A stretch of DNA of 64,000 nt from Bradyrhizobium nivariense (GTDB lineage: Bacteria; Pseudomonadota; Alphaproteobacteria; Rhizobiales; Xanthobacteraceae), in NCBI RefSeq assembly GCF_029846715.1, contig NZ_JARVWW010000035.1, positions 20,506 through 84,505 of the forward strand, in the 5' to 3' direction. Positions 7,606-16,528 of the stretch are shown here, in pieces. Under the pieces are notes generated by a model. The model was not told the origin of the DNA, made no database searches, and saw only the letters and a program-made list of their open reading frames with translations. The position numbers and the translations under genes are program-made. The number at the start of each line of letters is the position of its first letter. Within the stretch, counting starts at the first letter, position 1.

Positions 7606-8613
7606 TCAATTGTCCCCGACGGCAACAAGATATGGCTCCTCCTGCCTGCGCAGTCGGGGCGCCTGGTCGCCGCGAAAGAATGCAATAGTCGGCTTCAATC
7701 CGTCTTGCAGTCGTATCCTCGGCTGCCAGCCCAGTTCGGCCTTGGCGAGGGAGATGTTGGGTCGGCGCTGTCTCGGATCGTCACGGGGAAGCGGCAAATT
7801 GACGAGCCTTGACGACGAGCCGGTTTCGGCGAGCACGAGCTCGGCAAGCTCGCGGATCGTGAACTCTCCGTCATTTCCCAAATTGACTGGTCCGGTGAAC
7901 GAAGCTCGACTGTCCATCAGGCGTACAAGACCATCTATCAAATCATCGACGTAGCAGAATGAACGAGTCTGGTCGCCGTCGCCGTAGAGCGTAATCGGCT
8001 CGCCGCTGAGTGCCTGAATAATGAAATTGGAAACAACCCGACCGTCGGCCCGATGCATCCGCGGCCCGTATGTGTTGAAGATGCGAGCGACCTTGATTTC
8101 AAGGCCGCACTGTCGGTGATAGTCGAAGAACAGGGTCTCGGCGCAACGCTTTCCCTCATCGTAGCAGGACCGAGGGCCGATGGGATTTACATTGCCCCAA
8201 TACTGCTCGGTTTGAGGATGAATTGCGGGATCGCCATAAACCTCGCTTGTTGAAGCCTGCAGAATTCGACAGTTCAGCCGCTTGGCGAGGCCCAACATGT
8301 TGATCGCGCCGTGTACCGACGTTTTCGTGGTCTGCACCGGATCGTGCTGGTATTGAACGGGCGATGCCGGGCAGGCCAGGTTGTAGATTTCGTCGACTTC
8401 GACGTACAAGGGGAAGGTGATATCGTGACGCAAAAATTCAAAGCGCGGGTTTGCGTGCAGATGTTCGATGTTGCGCTTGGTCCCCGTGAAGAGATTGTCC
8501 ACGCAGACAACCTCATGGCCGTCGGAGAGCAGTCGATCGATCAGGTGCGAGCCCAGAAACCCGCCTCCCCCGGTCACCAAAACGCGTTTGCAACTGTCGT
8601 AACTGCGTCGCAT
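7606..8613 (-). CDS. uxs: UDP-glucuronate decarboxylase (UDP-xylose synthase)
   Basis: Decarboxylates UDP-glucuronate to UDP-xylose. The 335-residue protein has GGGGFLGS (15-22), the family-typical NLACPASP block (78-85), TSEVYGDP (122-129), and the Tyr151-Lys155 pair. It continues with RIFNTYGPRM, GDGDQTRSFCYVDDL and a C-terminal LGWQP segment, all diagnostic for this family. The C-terminal ~30 residues are slightly extended and basic. It lies 21 bp downstream of the GT2 gene and upstream of an epimerase gene, suggesting pentose units in the product glycan. Confidence 0.93.
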   Translation of the reverse strand: MRRSYDSCKRVLVTGGGGFLGSHLIDRLLSDGHEVVCVDNLFTGTKRNIEHLHANPRFEFLRHDITFPLYVEVDEIYNLACPASPVQYQHDPVQTTKTSVHGAINMLGLAKRLNCRILQASTSEVYGDPAIHPQTEQYWGNVNPIGPRSCYDEGKRCAETLFFDYHRQCGLEIKVARIFNTYGPRMHRADGRVVSNFIIQALSGEPITLYGDGDQTRSFCYVDDLIDGLVRLMDSRASFTGPVNLGNDGEFTIRELAELVLAETGSSSRLVNLPLPRDDPRQRRPNISLAKAELGWQPRIRLQDGLKPTIAFFRGDQAPRLRRQEEPYLVAVGDN

Positions 8614-8634
8614 ACCATTCTCCTTTGAAATCCG

Positions 8635-9594
8635 TCACGTTCCAGACGTAGCGCGCTTCTGCTCCGAGGCGATCTTTGAGCCGTGAGAGATAGCGGCACC
8701 TGCCCGTGCTTGCGCATAGGCAATCGAAGTAGCGGCGAATCCGACACAGATGGCGAACGCCTGACCGATTTTGCCACTCGCTGCATATCCAAGGACGGAG
8801 CGCGCCAGCGTGAGAACGTAGAGCCGCTCGGAAGCCAACCCGTCCTTGGTCCCCGCCAAGCCCGCGAGCATCGCTTTGGAGCTGCCCTCCATACGAGAGC
8901 GATGCAGAAAATACTTCCAGGTCGTGCGTTCCGCCGTAACCACGTGACGAACGCCGGCTTCGGGTTTGTAGATCCAGACGCCGCCGAATTTCTTTGCGGC
9001 GCGGATGCAAAACTCGGTGTCATCGCAAGTATTCGCTGAGCCCTTGCCGCCGCCGATCCGTCCCATTTGACCGGCAAAGCCGCCGCAGCCATGCAGCACA
9101 TCGGCACGTACCGACATGTTCGCGCCTATCATATTGCGCACCTGACCGCCTTCTCGTACTCGCATTCCGCGATAGGTGCAGCCGACGATCCAGTTGAATT
9201 CAGGTGGGAACCACCAGGGCCTGGGCTTGCGCCATAGAGGGTCGATGCGTCCGCCGACGCCAAGCACGCGCGGGTCGGCGTAAGGCACCAGCAGTTCTTC
9301 CAGCCAGCGCTCATCGGCCATTGCATCGTCATCGAGAAATGCCACAATCGGCGCAGTCGCCAATCCGGCGCCCGTCATACGGCCACCGCACAGCCCACGC
9401 ACATTCGTGTTGGCCGTGACGATGACACTCTCGATTTCACGCCCGGCTCGCTCCAGGAGAGCCTCATTGTTGTCGACGACGAGGATGATCTCTCGGGCGG
9501 GGCACGTTTGGTTACGCACAGACGCTATGGCCGCGTTTAGATCGTCCCAACGATCGAGTGTGTAAGCGCAAATGACAACCGACGCATCGATCAT
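8635..9594 (-). CDS. Family 2 glycosyltransferase
   Basis: A 319-residue GT-A type transferase. The N-terminus (VVICAYTLDRWDDL) is the usual nucleotide-sugar binding start. FLDDDA at ~91-96 supplies the metal-binding acidic motif and CDDTEFC is the likely catalytic-base region. A hydrophobic stretch near ~265-295 may anchor the protein to the inner membrane. Its ATG overlaps the stop codon of the GH5 gene (9591-9594), which implies translational coupling. The donor sugar cannot be read from the sequence; nearby genes make UDP-Gal, UDP-Xyl and possibly UDP-Ara available. Confidence 0.88.
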   Translation of the reverse strand: MIDASVVICAYTLDRWDDLNAAIASVRNQTCPAREIILVVDNNEALLERAGREIESVIVTANTNVRGLCGGRMTGAGLATAPIVAFLDDDAMADERWLEELLVPYADPRVLGVGGRIDPLWRKPRPWWFPPEFNWIVGCTYRGMRVREGGQVRNMIGANMSVRADVLHGCGGFAGQMGRIGGGKGSANTCDDTEFCIRAAKKFGGVWIYKPEAGVRHVVTAERTTWKYFLHRSRMEGSSKAMLAGLAGTKDGLASERLYVLTLARSVLGYAASGKIGQAFAICVGFAATSIAYAQARAGAAISHGSKIASEQKRATSGT

Positions 9595-10805
9595 GGCTGC
9601 TGGGGCCTTTCGTTTGCCTGTTGAGTTGCGGCTTTGACGACGTTCCAGAGCTCGCCTCCGTCATTACGGACATCGAACTGGTCATATTCGTCGACGGGAT
9701 ATCGTCCGCTGTCCTGCCGCGACACCAGCCGCCACACGACCCAGCCGGCGCAATTGCGATCACGGGTCAGCGTGTCGAGCCACATGGCGTAAGCCTCGAC
9801 CGACTTCTGATTGGAGCGGGCATAGCCGAACTCCTCCAGAAGCACCGGCTTCTCGTTTCGAACTGCCAGCCCGCAGAACTCCGGGATCAGGTCGTTGAAC
9901 TGCTGAACGGTGAGCTTGTAGTAGAGGGGGTAGCCGTGCCAGGTCCCGAAATCGAGAGTTGGGATCGTCAGGTCGGATAGCTTCTCGGACACGTTGGCAT
10001 GCCCTGAGCTGACGAGATGATTGGGATCGAGCGACTTCACGTAGGCCGACATTTGGGCAGTCCAAGCCAACCTTAATGCCTCTGGCTGTGCATTGCCCTC
10101 GTTCATCAGCTCCCAAGCCATGATAGTGGGATCATCTCGGTAGGTGATACCGGTCAGCGAGTTGACCCGCTGCACGACGTAGCTGACCCAGGTCTCGTAG
10201 TCCCGCTTTGTGCGCGCGTCACGAAAGAAAAAGCCGGACTTGTCCTGGCTGCCATACCAGCTCCTGATCTGTTGGGCGCCGCCCGTGTAGTCCCAGAAAT
10301 CCAGGAAAGCGATGATGAGCTTGAGGCGCCGTTTGCCGGCTTCGGCGATGAGGAAGTCAACCTTCTGCATGCCGTTCGCGCCGTCATTGATCGCCAACTT
10401 GTTTTTGCTTGGATCCCAGTAGAGAACGTATGCACCTTTGGTCCCGAGATCGCTCGCATCGGCCTCAAGCCGCCAGTTCCAAATCGTGGGGATGCTTCCG
10501 TCGAGCGACCCGATCACCGGCTGGAGGTAGGTGCGGATCACATTAGCGCCAGCGGCCGTCGCATCATCGAGAACGCCGAGAACCTCCTGCTTTGATGCGT
10601 AAGTCAGATAGTGATTGTTGACGCCGGCCACGAAAAACGGTCTGCCGTCCAACGTGAACTGCGTTCCAGAAGCCTTGACGAAGGACGTCGCCGATGGATT
10701 GTCCGTGGCGTTCACGGCGGCCGGAGCAGACAGCAACGCAAACACCAGCATTCGCAGTCCGCGGTTGCGTAGGCCATTTCTCGCCCGTTGGTAGTCGACA
10801 ATCAT
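9591..10805 (-). CDS. Exported GH5-family glycoside hydrolase (mannanase/cellulase-like)
   Basis: A 404-residue retaining hydrolase predicted to act in the periplasm or outside the cell. The N-terminus has a basic stretch followed by a hydrophobic core (~18-34), a signal peptide; an internal ATG at 10751 would give a more compact one. Catalytic residues are the acid/base Glu236 in WELMNEGN and the nucleophile Glu325 in LLEEFGY. W-rich substrate-cleft segments and FVAGVNNHYLTY resemble the mannan endo-beta-mannosidase branch. Directly upstream of, and overlapping, a GT2 gene, it probably trims or edits the polysaccharide made by this locus. It is transcribed divergently from 10936 onwards. Confidence 0.85.
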   Translation of the reverse strand: MIVDYQRARNGLRNRGLRMLVFALLSAPAAVNATDNPSATSFVKASGTQFTLDGRPFFVAGVNNHYLTYASKQEVLGVLDDATAAGANVIRTYLQPVIGSLDGSIPTIWNWRLEADASDLGTKGAYVLYWDPSKNKLAINDGANGMQKVDFLIAEAGKRRLKLIIAFLDFWDYTGGAQQIRSWYGSQDKSGFFFRDARTKRDYETWVSYVVQRVNSLTGITYRDDPTIMAWELMNEGNAQPEALRLAWTAQMSAYVKSLDPNHLVSSGHANVSEKLSDLTIPTLDFGTWHGYPLYYKLTVQQFNDLIPEFCGLAVRNEKPVLLEEFGYARSNQKSVEAYAMWLDTLTRDRNCAGWVVWRLVSRQDSGRYPVDEYDQFDVRNDGGELWNVVKAATQQANERPQQP

Positions 10806-10935
10806 CCCTCCACGTGACCCTCGCCCGAGGCCGAACGCAACGGCGCCGAAGGATTACCCCAACTGGCCTCGCACGACCGGTTGCCGATCAGGCATAGTGG
10901 CTCTTCACCGGTCTCGGTCGTTTCGGTAAGGCCCT

Positions 10936-11493
10936 GTGTTGCCAGCAACCAACCAAGTGTCCGGCTCATCGGAACGGCGCGTCCCCGCCGTCGTGATCGG
11001 TGGCGAGCTGAACGGTCTCGGAGTGTGCCGCAGCCTCGCGATGGGCGGGATGCCCATTTGGGTGGTCGACCGCAAGCGCTCGAACCCCGCGCTGTGGTCG
11101 CGCTACGCCCACAAGGTCCTCACGAACGCCCTGCATGGTCCGGGCTTCATCGACTTTCTGCGTGATCTACAACGCCGGACGCTCGCCGGGGTCAACATCC
11201 CGCTGATAGCTTGTCGGCACGAGCTCGCTCTGCGGCCCTTTCCTGGCGAACCGATCGACGGCCGAATGGTCTGGCGGAGTTCCTGGATCGAGTGGATCCG
11301 CCGGGGTGCGACGCCGATCCCGCCTCGGTCCGTTATGGTGGATGGCTATTGGCGGCGCGACGATCCGCTGCCGGCGCTCGTGCACCATCCGCACAACGCG
11401 GCATACGGCGTGGCCTTGCATCTGCGATCTTGGCTGGCGGAGTGGCAGCGGAAACTTTGCGCAGCCGTAAGCCAGCGTCCTTCTGTCGCGTGA
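10936..11493 (+). pseudogene. ATP-grasp carboxylate-amine ligase gene with large in-frame internal deletion
   Basis: The first ~75 residues (PAVVIGGELNGLGVCRSL, then the D..RSNPALWSRY pattern) match the pre-ATP-grasp domain of ATP-grasp ligases of polysaccharide loci. From about residue 82 the protein continues directly with what looks like the extreme C-terminus of the same family: AGVNIPL, then MVWR and DGYWRRDDPLPALVHH. Intact members are ~400 residues; here the ATP-binding core of roughly 200-250 residues is missing, with the join near 11175-11187. The frame stays open, so a 185-residue product could be made but should not be catalytic. It is the first plus-strand gene of the locus and lies 8 bp before the GINT1-like gene. 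Confidence 0.6.
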
Positions 11494-11501
11494 GACCAAC
11501 A

Positions 11502-13052
11502 ATGCGCATCTGTCTGTATCTCGATCCGTCTCGACTTCTGCGCTGGCATCAGTGGCTGGCGGAGGCGCTTGCCGGGACGCCCGGCAACGAGGTCTCCTGC
11601 GCGTTCGCAACTACCCGCCGCCCGCTCCCGTCGATATGTCATCTGCTGATCGACCTCGAACGGCTGATCTACGGCTTTGGCGCGAACCGCGCCACCGATC
11701 CCGTCGAAACGGCGCTGCGGTCCCTGCCGGGGGGTTCGGCCGGCGATGTCGATGTGGTGATCAATTTCAGCGGCGAGGAGCCGCTCACGGCAGGAGGACG
11801 CGTGCTGACGCCGCTCTTCAACGGCATACCCGGCGAGATCGGTGTCATGACCGCGCTCGCCAATGACCAGGACCTTCTCATCGACCTGCACGACACGGCG
11901 TTCCCCTCGGGCTCATGGAAGGCCCGACCGGCCCGTTTGGACCGTGACGTATTCGCAGCAGGCCTCGACAGCGCGCTCTCTTGCGCTGTGGCGCTGATCC
12001 TCAAGGCCTTGCGCGAGGAAGCCGCGCCGGATGTCCACGGGGCCCGGGCAGCCAATACCTCGTGCCTTGGCGCGTTTTCGGCCCTCGCATTTGCGACCAG
12101 CACCTTGGCATCGAAGGCAATCAGGTTCGTGGACGTCCTGGCGCGGGGCGGCAGGGCGTGGGGAATCGGCTGGCGCTTCGACGAAGGGACGAGCCTGCTC
12201 GACAAGGGTGAGGCAGCCTTTCATGTCCTCACGTCGCAAGCCGATGGCTATCTTGCAGACCCGTTCCCGTTTCAACATCAGGGGCGGAATTTCATCTTTG
12301 TCGAACAGTATCTCAACGCCAAGAGCCGGGGATGCATTGCGGTCGTGACGGCGGACCGGAATGGAACCACCACCCCACCCCAGATCGTCCTCGAGGAGCC
12401 GCATCACCTGTCCTACCCGTTCGTGTTCGAGCAGGACGGAGAGATCTGGATGATTCCGGAATCAGGGGCGGCCAGGAGCGTCAGTCTCTACAGGGCCGTG
12501 GAATTCCCGTATCGATGGACGCGCGAGGCCCACCTCGTCGAAGGCATTGAATGTTACGACACCACACTGCTGCAGCATGCGGGCGCCTTCTGGTTCTTCG
12601 TCAGCCCTCGGGTGTGGGGATCGACGTCCTGGGATGTCCTCGGCATCTATCGTGCCGAGAGCCTGACAGGGGTATGGACGCCGCACGCAGAAAACCCCGT
12701 GTTGATCGATGCGACACTTAGCCGTCCCGCAGGCGCCTTCATCCGCCAGGGTGGGCGCACGCTACGCCCGGTCCAGGATTGCTCGCGCCGCTATGGCGGC
12801 GCGCTGACGTTCTGCCAGATCGATACGCTCGACCGGTCGAAGTTCGTACAGACCCCGGTCGGCCGCATCAGGTCCGGAGCGTTCGGGTGCCACACGTACA
12901 ACCGTCAGTCCGGTCTGGAGGTTGTCGACCTGTTCGGTCACGTCGGCGGCTTGCGAGAGGCCACGATCTCCTGTGGTCCGCTGGCATCCCGCCCATCGGC
13001 CGCCCATGGCCAGGTTCCTGCCCCAGCCGATTCGAATTTGGCAACGTTGTGA
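11502..13052 (+). CDS. GINT1-like sugar transferase (glucosamine inositolphosphorylceramide transferase-type domain)
   Basis: The 516-residue protein starts at ATG 11502 (MRICLYLDPSR). The first ~190 residues resemble a formyltransferase-like Rossmann region (VVINFSGEEPL, FNGIPGE). The C-terminal ~300 residues form a propeller-like domain with the blocks LADPFPF..QG..FIFVEQY, EEPHHLSYPFVFEQDGEIWMIPE, and the R.VQDCSRRYGGALTFCQI segment. These are the pattern seen in the N-terminal domain of plant GINT1-type proteins and in bacterial polysaccharide loci. It probably transfers or modifies a sugar on the lipid-linked repeat, but its donor and acceptor are unknown. It lies between the ATP-grasp remnant and the FAD oxidoreductase. 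Confidence 0.7.
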   Translation: MRICLYLDPSRLLRWHQWLAEALAGTPGNEVSCAFATTRRPLPSICHLLIDLERLIYGFGANRATDPVETALRSLPGGSAGDVDVVINFSGEEPLTAGGRVLTPLFNGIPGEIGVMTALANDQDLLIDLHDTAFPSGSWKARPARLDRDVFAAGLDSALSCAVALILKALREEAAPDVHGARAANTSCLGAFSALAFATSTLASKAIRFVDVLARGGRAWGIGWRFDEGTSLLDKGEAAFHVLTSQADGYLADPFPFQHQGRNFIFVEQYLNAKSRGCIAVVTADRNGTTTPPQIVLEEPHHLSYPFVFEQDGEIWMIPESGAARSVSLYRAVEFPYRWTREAHLVEGIECYDTTLLQHAGAFWFFVSPRVWGSTSWDVLGIYRAESLTGVWTPHAENPVLIDATLSRPAGAFIRQGGRTLRPVQDCSRRYGGALTFCQIDTLDRSKFVQTPVGRIRSGAFGCHTYNRQSGLEVVDLFGHVGGLREATISCGPLASRPSAAHGQVPAPADSNLATL

Positions 13053-13276
13053 AAGTAGCTGCCCGAGGTGACCGAAAGCCGCGCCGAGCAAGCTCGCCGC
13101 AGCACGGAAGACAGCTCTGAAAGGCATAACCACAAAGAGCTAACCATCTATCGTGCTTCCATTGCAGCGTCGCATCAGGGATGCTCCGGTCAGGTCAGCA
13201 CAGGAGAGGGCCTCAAAACCTTCCTCCCCATCTTCTTTCATTCCAACTTCATTGCACCCTGTGCGGGAGTCTGCAT

Positions 13277-14533
13277 ATGGCAAGGTCAAGCACGTCCGTA
13301 GATGTGGCGGTCATCGGAGCTGGCCCCTACGGATTGTCGCTGGCCGCGCACCTGCGCGCGCGCGGCGTGGAGCACCGGATTTTCGGAGAGCCCATGGGGC
13401 CCTGGAAAACCAACATGCCCCTCGGCATGCTGCTCAAATCCTATCCTTGGGCGACAAGCCTCTCCGACCCGAAGTCGGAATTCGACCTGAAGAGCTTCTG
13501 CACCGTACGTGCCCTGCCCTATCATGACGAGCTGATGCCGTTGCCGCTCAGCCGGTTCATCGACTACGGCGAAGCTTTCCAGGCGCGTTACGTACCCGCC
13601 GTGGAGCGCAAGACTCTGATCGCGCTGGAGCCCGGCTCGGGCTTTCTTCGCGCCACTTTCGACGATGGCGAAACGGTCCGTGCGCGCCGCGTCGTGGTGT
13701 CGATCGGCCTGCATCCGTTCAAGCGCCTGCCGCACGAGGCTGCGCATCTGCCGGTCGAGCTGTGCTCGCATAGCGGCAAGTACGGCTCGCTGGAGGCCCT
13801 CGACGGCAAAGAGGTCATCGTGGTCGGATCCGGATCATCGGCGTCTGATCTGGCGGCGCTGATCCATGAGCGAGGGATTGAGGTTTCGCTCGTTGCGCGC
13901 CAGCCGAAGCTGCATTTCGCCGACGGCCCCCGGCGCCACTCCTTGTTCTCGCGCACCGTGGCTCCGATGAGCGGCATCGGCCATGGCTGGACGTTGGCGA
14001 CCTGCGCCAAATATCCGCAGCTGATCCGGCTTTTGTCGAAGGACTTGCGAGTCCGGGTCGCCAACCACAGGGCGCTGGGACCGCTCGGCGGCGCTTTCGT
14101 GAAGGACCGCGTCGTCGGAAAAGTGCCGGTGTGGCTCAGTCATGCCATTCGTGGCGTCGAGACGCACAATGGCAAGGTCATGCTCGATCTCGTCGACTCC
14201 GATGGTGCGCCGCGTTCGATACGGGCCGACCACGTCATCTTTGCAACCGGCTACAAGGTCGACGTGAACCGGCTGGGCTTCCTGAACGAAGCGCTGTTGC
14301 GCCGAATGCAGCTGGTCGATGGAGCGCCGGAACTCTCGGCGCATTACGAGACGACCGTGCCGGGCCTGCATTTCATCGGTCCGGCCGCGGCAAACAGCTT
14401 TGGTCCGGTATGCCGCTTCGTCTACGGCACACATCATCCGGCCCAGCATCTAGCCCGCCACCTGTCGGCTGTCCTGGCACGCTTCCGGCCCGCGCTCCAG
14501 CTTCGGCCGCTTGACCGTACGGTGTCACCATGA
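13277..14533 (+). CDS. FAD-dependent oxidoreductase (flavin monooxygenase/N-hydroxylase-like)
   Basis: A 418-residue flavoprotein with an N-terminal FAD-binding Rossmann motif (VAVIGAGPYGLS, ~10-21), a second dinucleotide motif (VIVVGSGSSASDLA, ~180) for NAD(P)H, and the conserved IFATGYKVD segment near the C-terminus. This layout is found in FMO and lysine N-hydroxylase-type monooxygenases. ATG 13277 is preferred over upstream in-frame ATG 13181, whose extra residues show no homology-like pattern. The 224 bp upstream hold no gene and may carry a promoter. Its role in a glycan locus is unknown; oxidation of an amino or acyl substituent is possible. Confidence 0.8.
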   Translation: MARSSTSVDVAVIGAGPYGLSLAAHLRARGVEHRIFGEPMGPWKTNMPLGMLLKSYPWATSLSDPKSEFDLKSFCTVRALPYHDELMPLPLSRFIDYGEAFQARYVPAVERKTLIALEPGSGFLRATFDDGETVRARRVVVSIGLHPFKRLPHEAAHLPVELCSHSGKYGSLEALDGKEVIVVGSGSSASDLAALIHERGIEVSLVARQPKLHFADGPRRHSLFSRTVAPMSGIGHGWTLATCAKYPQLIRLLSKDLRVRVANHRALGPLGGAFVKDRVVGKVPVWLSHAIRGVETHNGKVMLDLVDSDGAPRSIRADHVIFATGYKVDVNRLGFLNEALLRRMQLVDGAPELSAHYETTVPGLHFIGPAAANSFGPVCRFVYGTHHPAQHLARHLSAVLARFRPALQLRPLDRTVSP

Positions 14534-15318
14534 ACGCTCCTGTCCCCAGTATCCTAGCCCATGTCGGGGTCGCACTGGCACCTGACCCGATCAATATCGC
14601 ATTGGGGCGGTCACTGATTTTGCCTCGCGTGAGCTTCGTCGTCCCGACACTCAACGAAGCCAAGAACCTCCCCTGGCTACTGCCCCGCATCCCGAACTGG
14701 GCGCATGAGATCATTATCGTGGACGGTCGTTCGACGGACGACACGGTCGCCGTGGCGCGCCGTCTGCGTGACGTGAAGGTTGTGATGGAACCCCGACGAG
14801 GCAAGGGCGCGGCTCTGCAGGCGGGTTTCCGCGCAGCCACCGGCGACATCATCGTCATGATCGACGCCGACGGCTCCATGGTTCCGGAGGAAGCCGTCGT
14901 CTTCGTGAGTACGCTGATCGCCGGCGCGGATCTGGTCAAAGGCTCGCGCTTCCTCCAGGGAGCCGGCACCGACGACATGTCGCTGTTCCGCATGCTCGGC
15001 AACTGGGGGCTGACCCAGATCGTGCGGTTGCTCTATGGCGGGGTGTTCTCCGACCTCTGCTACGGATATATGGCGTTCTGGACCAAGCACGTCGTCACGC
15101 TCGACTGTGATTGCGATGGATTCGAGATCGAGACCCTCATCAATGTGCGGGCCTTGAAGAACCACCTCAACATCGTCGAGGTCGCGAGTTTCGAGGCTCC
15201 GCGTATCAGTGGCGAGAGTAATCTGCGCGCGATCCCGGACGGCTGGCGCGTCCTCAAGACGATCCTGCGCGAGCGGGTGCTTTCGCGGGTCTCGCTGGTT
15301 GCCTATGGGTATCCATGA
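14530..15318 (+). CDS. Family 2 glycosyltransferase (dolichol-phosphate-mannose-synthase-like)
   Basis: A 262-residue GT2 with SFVVPTLNEAKNLPWLL, IIIVDGRSTDDTV and MIDADGSM; together these form the nucleotide-sugar binding and DxD elements. The sequence RRGKGAALQAGFRAATGD is the typical DPM1/polyprenyl-phosphate glycosyltransferase block. No C-terminal membrane helices are seen. Its ATG overlaps the stop of the FAD oxidoreductase (ATGA), so the two are co-translated. It may transfer a sugar to a polyprenyl carrier or directly to the growing repeat. Confidence 0.88.
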   Translation: MNAPVPSILAHVGVALAPDPINIALGRSLILPRVSFVVPTLNEAKNLPWLLPRIPNWAHEIIIVDGRSTDDTVAVARRLRDVKVVMEPRRGKGAALQAGFRAATGDIIVMIDADGSMVPEEAVVFVSTLIAGADLVKGSRFLQGAGTDDMSLFRMLGNWGLTQIVRLLYGGVFSDLCYGYMAFWTKHVVTLDCDCDGFEIETLINVRALKNHLNIVEVASFEAPRISGESNLRAIPDGWRVLKTILRERVLSRVSLVAYGYP

Positions 15319-15361
15319 GGGCCGGGACGATCGAGAAATCGTCCGGTGAAGGGATAGCCCG

Positions 15362-16528
15362 ATGCGAATCCTGATGGTTGCCGCTCGCTGCTACCCCTTC
15401 ATGGGGGGCATCGAAACCCACATCCATGAGGTCGGCCCCCGCCTCGTGGCGCGTGGCCACGTGGTCGACGTGCTCACCACCGACCCCTCGGGAGAACTGC
15501 CGGTTGAGGAGTATATGCGCGGCATGCGCGTGCAGCGCGTGCGGGCATGGCCGAGAGAACGGGACCTGTATGTGTCGCCCGGCATCTACACCGCGATCCG
15601 CCGCGGCGTCTGGGATCTGATCCATTTCCAGGGCTACAACACCTTCGTGGCGCCGATCGGGCTGCTCGCGGCCATTCGCGGCGACCTGCCATTCGTCGTG
15701 ACCTTCCATAGTGGCGGACATTCCTCGCGGCTGCGCAATGCAGTGCGCGGGACCCAGCATGCGCTGCTCCGGCCGCTCGTGGCCCGAGCCGCGCGGCTGA
15801 TCGGCGTCTCCGAATTCGAAGCCAGCTTCTTCAGCGCCAGGATGGGCGTGCCGCGCGAGCGCTTCGTCGTCATTCCAAACGGCGCGGCGATGCCGGCTGC
15901 GAGTCCCGGCGTCAAGGTCGATCCCCACCTGATCGTCTCCGGCGGCAGGCTCGAGCGCTACAAGGGCCATCACCGGGCGATTGCAGCCATGCCCGAGTTG
16001 ATCCGCCGGATACCTGACGCCCGATTGCACGTGGTCGGATCGGGCCCGTATGAGGGAGAATTGCGGCGCCTCGTCGCGACGCTTGGTCTTGAAAAACGGG
16101 TCACCATCGCAACCATTCCCGGATCCGAGCGACAGAAAATGGCCGACCTTCTGGCGAGCGCCGGGCTGTTCGTATTGTTCAGCGACTACGAAGCCCATCC
16201 GGTCGCCGTGATGGAAGCCTTGTCGCTGCGGCGTCCAGTGCTCGTGAACGACACGTCCGGGCTTGGAGAGCTGGCATCCAAAGGTCTGTGCCGGGCGATT
16301 GCGCGCGACGCAAACCCGAGCGCACTGGCCGCCGCTATGGCCGAGGAACTGGAGGCCCAGCGGGAGGTCCCCGATTGGGTGCTGCCTGACTGGGATGACT
16401 GCGCACAAGCGCTGAGCGAAGTTTACGACGATGTTTACAACGATATTCTGAGCAGCAGGTCCAGGAGGCGCTCTCCGCTCGGCGGCATCCTATCGTGGCC
16501 TCCTGCGACGAAGGCACGACGCCGATGA
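15362..16528 (+). CDS. Family 4 glycosyltransferase (GT-B fold)
   Basis: A 388-residue retaining transferase. The N-terminal domain starts MRILMVAARCYPFMGGIETH, a GT4 hallmark, and contains VTFHSGGHSS. The C-terminal domain has VSGGRLERYKGHH, the VVGSGPYEGEL block and an E..PVAVMEAL segment containing the EX7E-type glutamates. Its last codons overlap the ATG of the next gene (ATGA at 16525-16528). It probably adds a sugar to the lipid-linked repeat on the cytoplasmic face. Confidence 0.9.
   Translation: MRILMVAARCYPFMGGIETHIHEVGPRLVARGHVVDVLTTDPSGELPVEEYMRGMRVQRVRAWPRERDLYVSPGIYTAIRRGVWDLIHFQGYNTFVAPIGLLAAIRGDLPFVVTFHSGGHSSRLRNAVRGTQHALLRPLVARAARLIGVSEFEASFFSARMGVPRERFVVIPNGAAMPAASPGVKVDPHLIVSGGRLERYKGHHRAIAAMPELIRRIPDARLHVVGSGPYEGELRRLVATLGLEKRVTIATIPGSERQKMADLLASAGLFVLFSDYEAHPVAVMEALSLRRPVLVNDTSGLGELASKGLCRAIARDANPSALAAAMAEELEAQREVPDWVLPDWDDCAQALSEVYDDVYNDILSSRSRRRSPLGGILSWPPATKARRR

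Noticed and set aside
11211..11501. N-terminal extension of the GINT1-like gene
   Set aside because: It overlaps the ATP-grasp remnant in another frame and shows no pattern; MRICLYLD at 11502 is a natural start.
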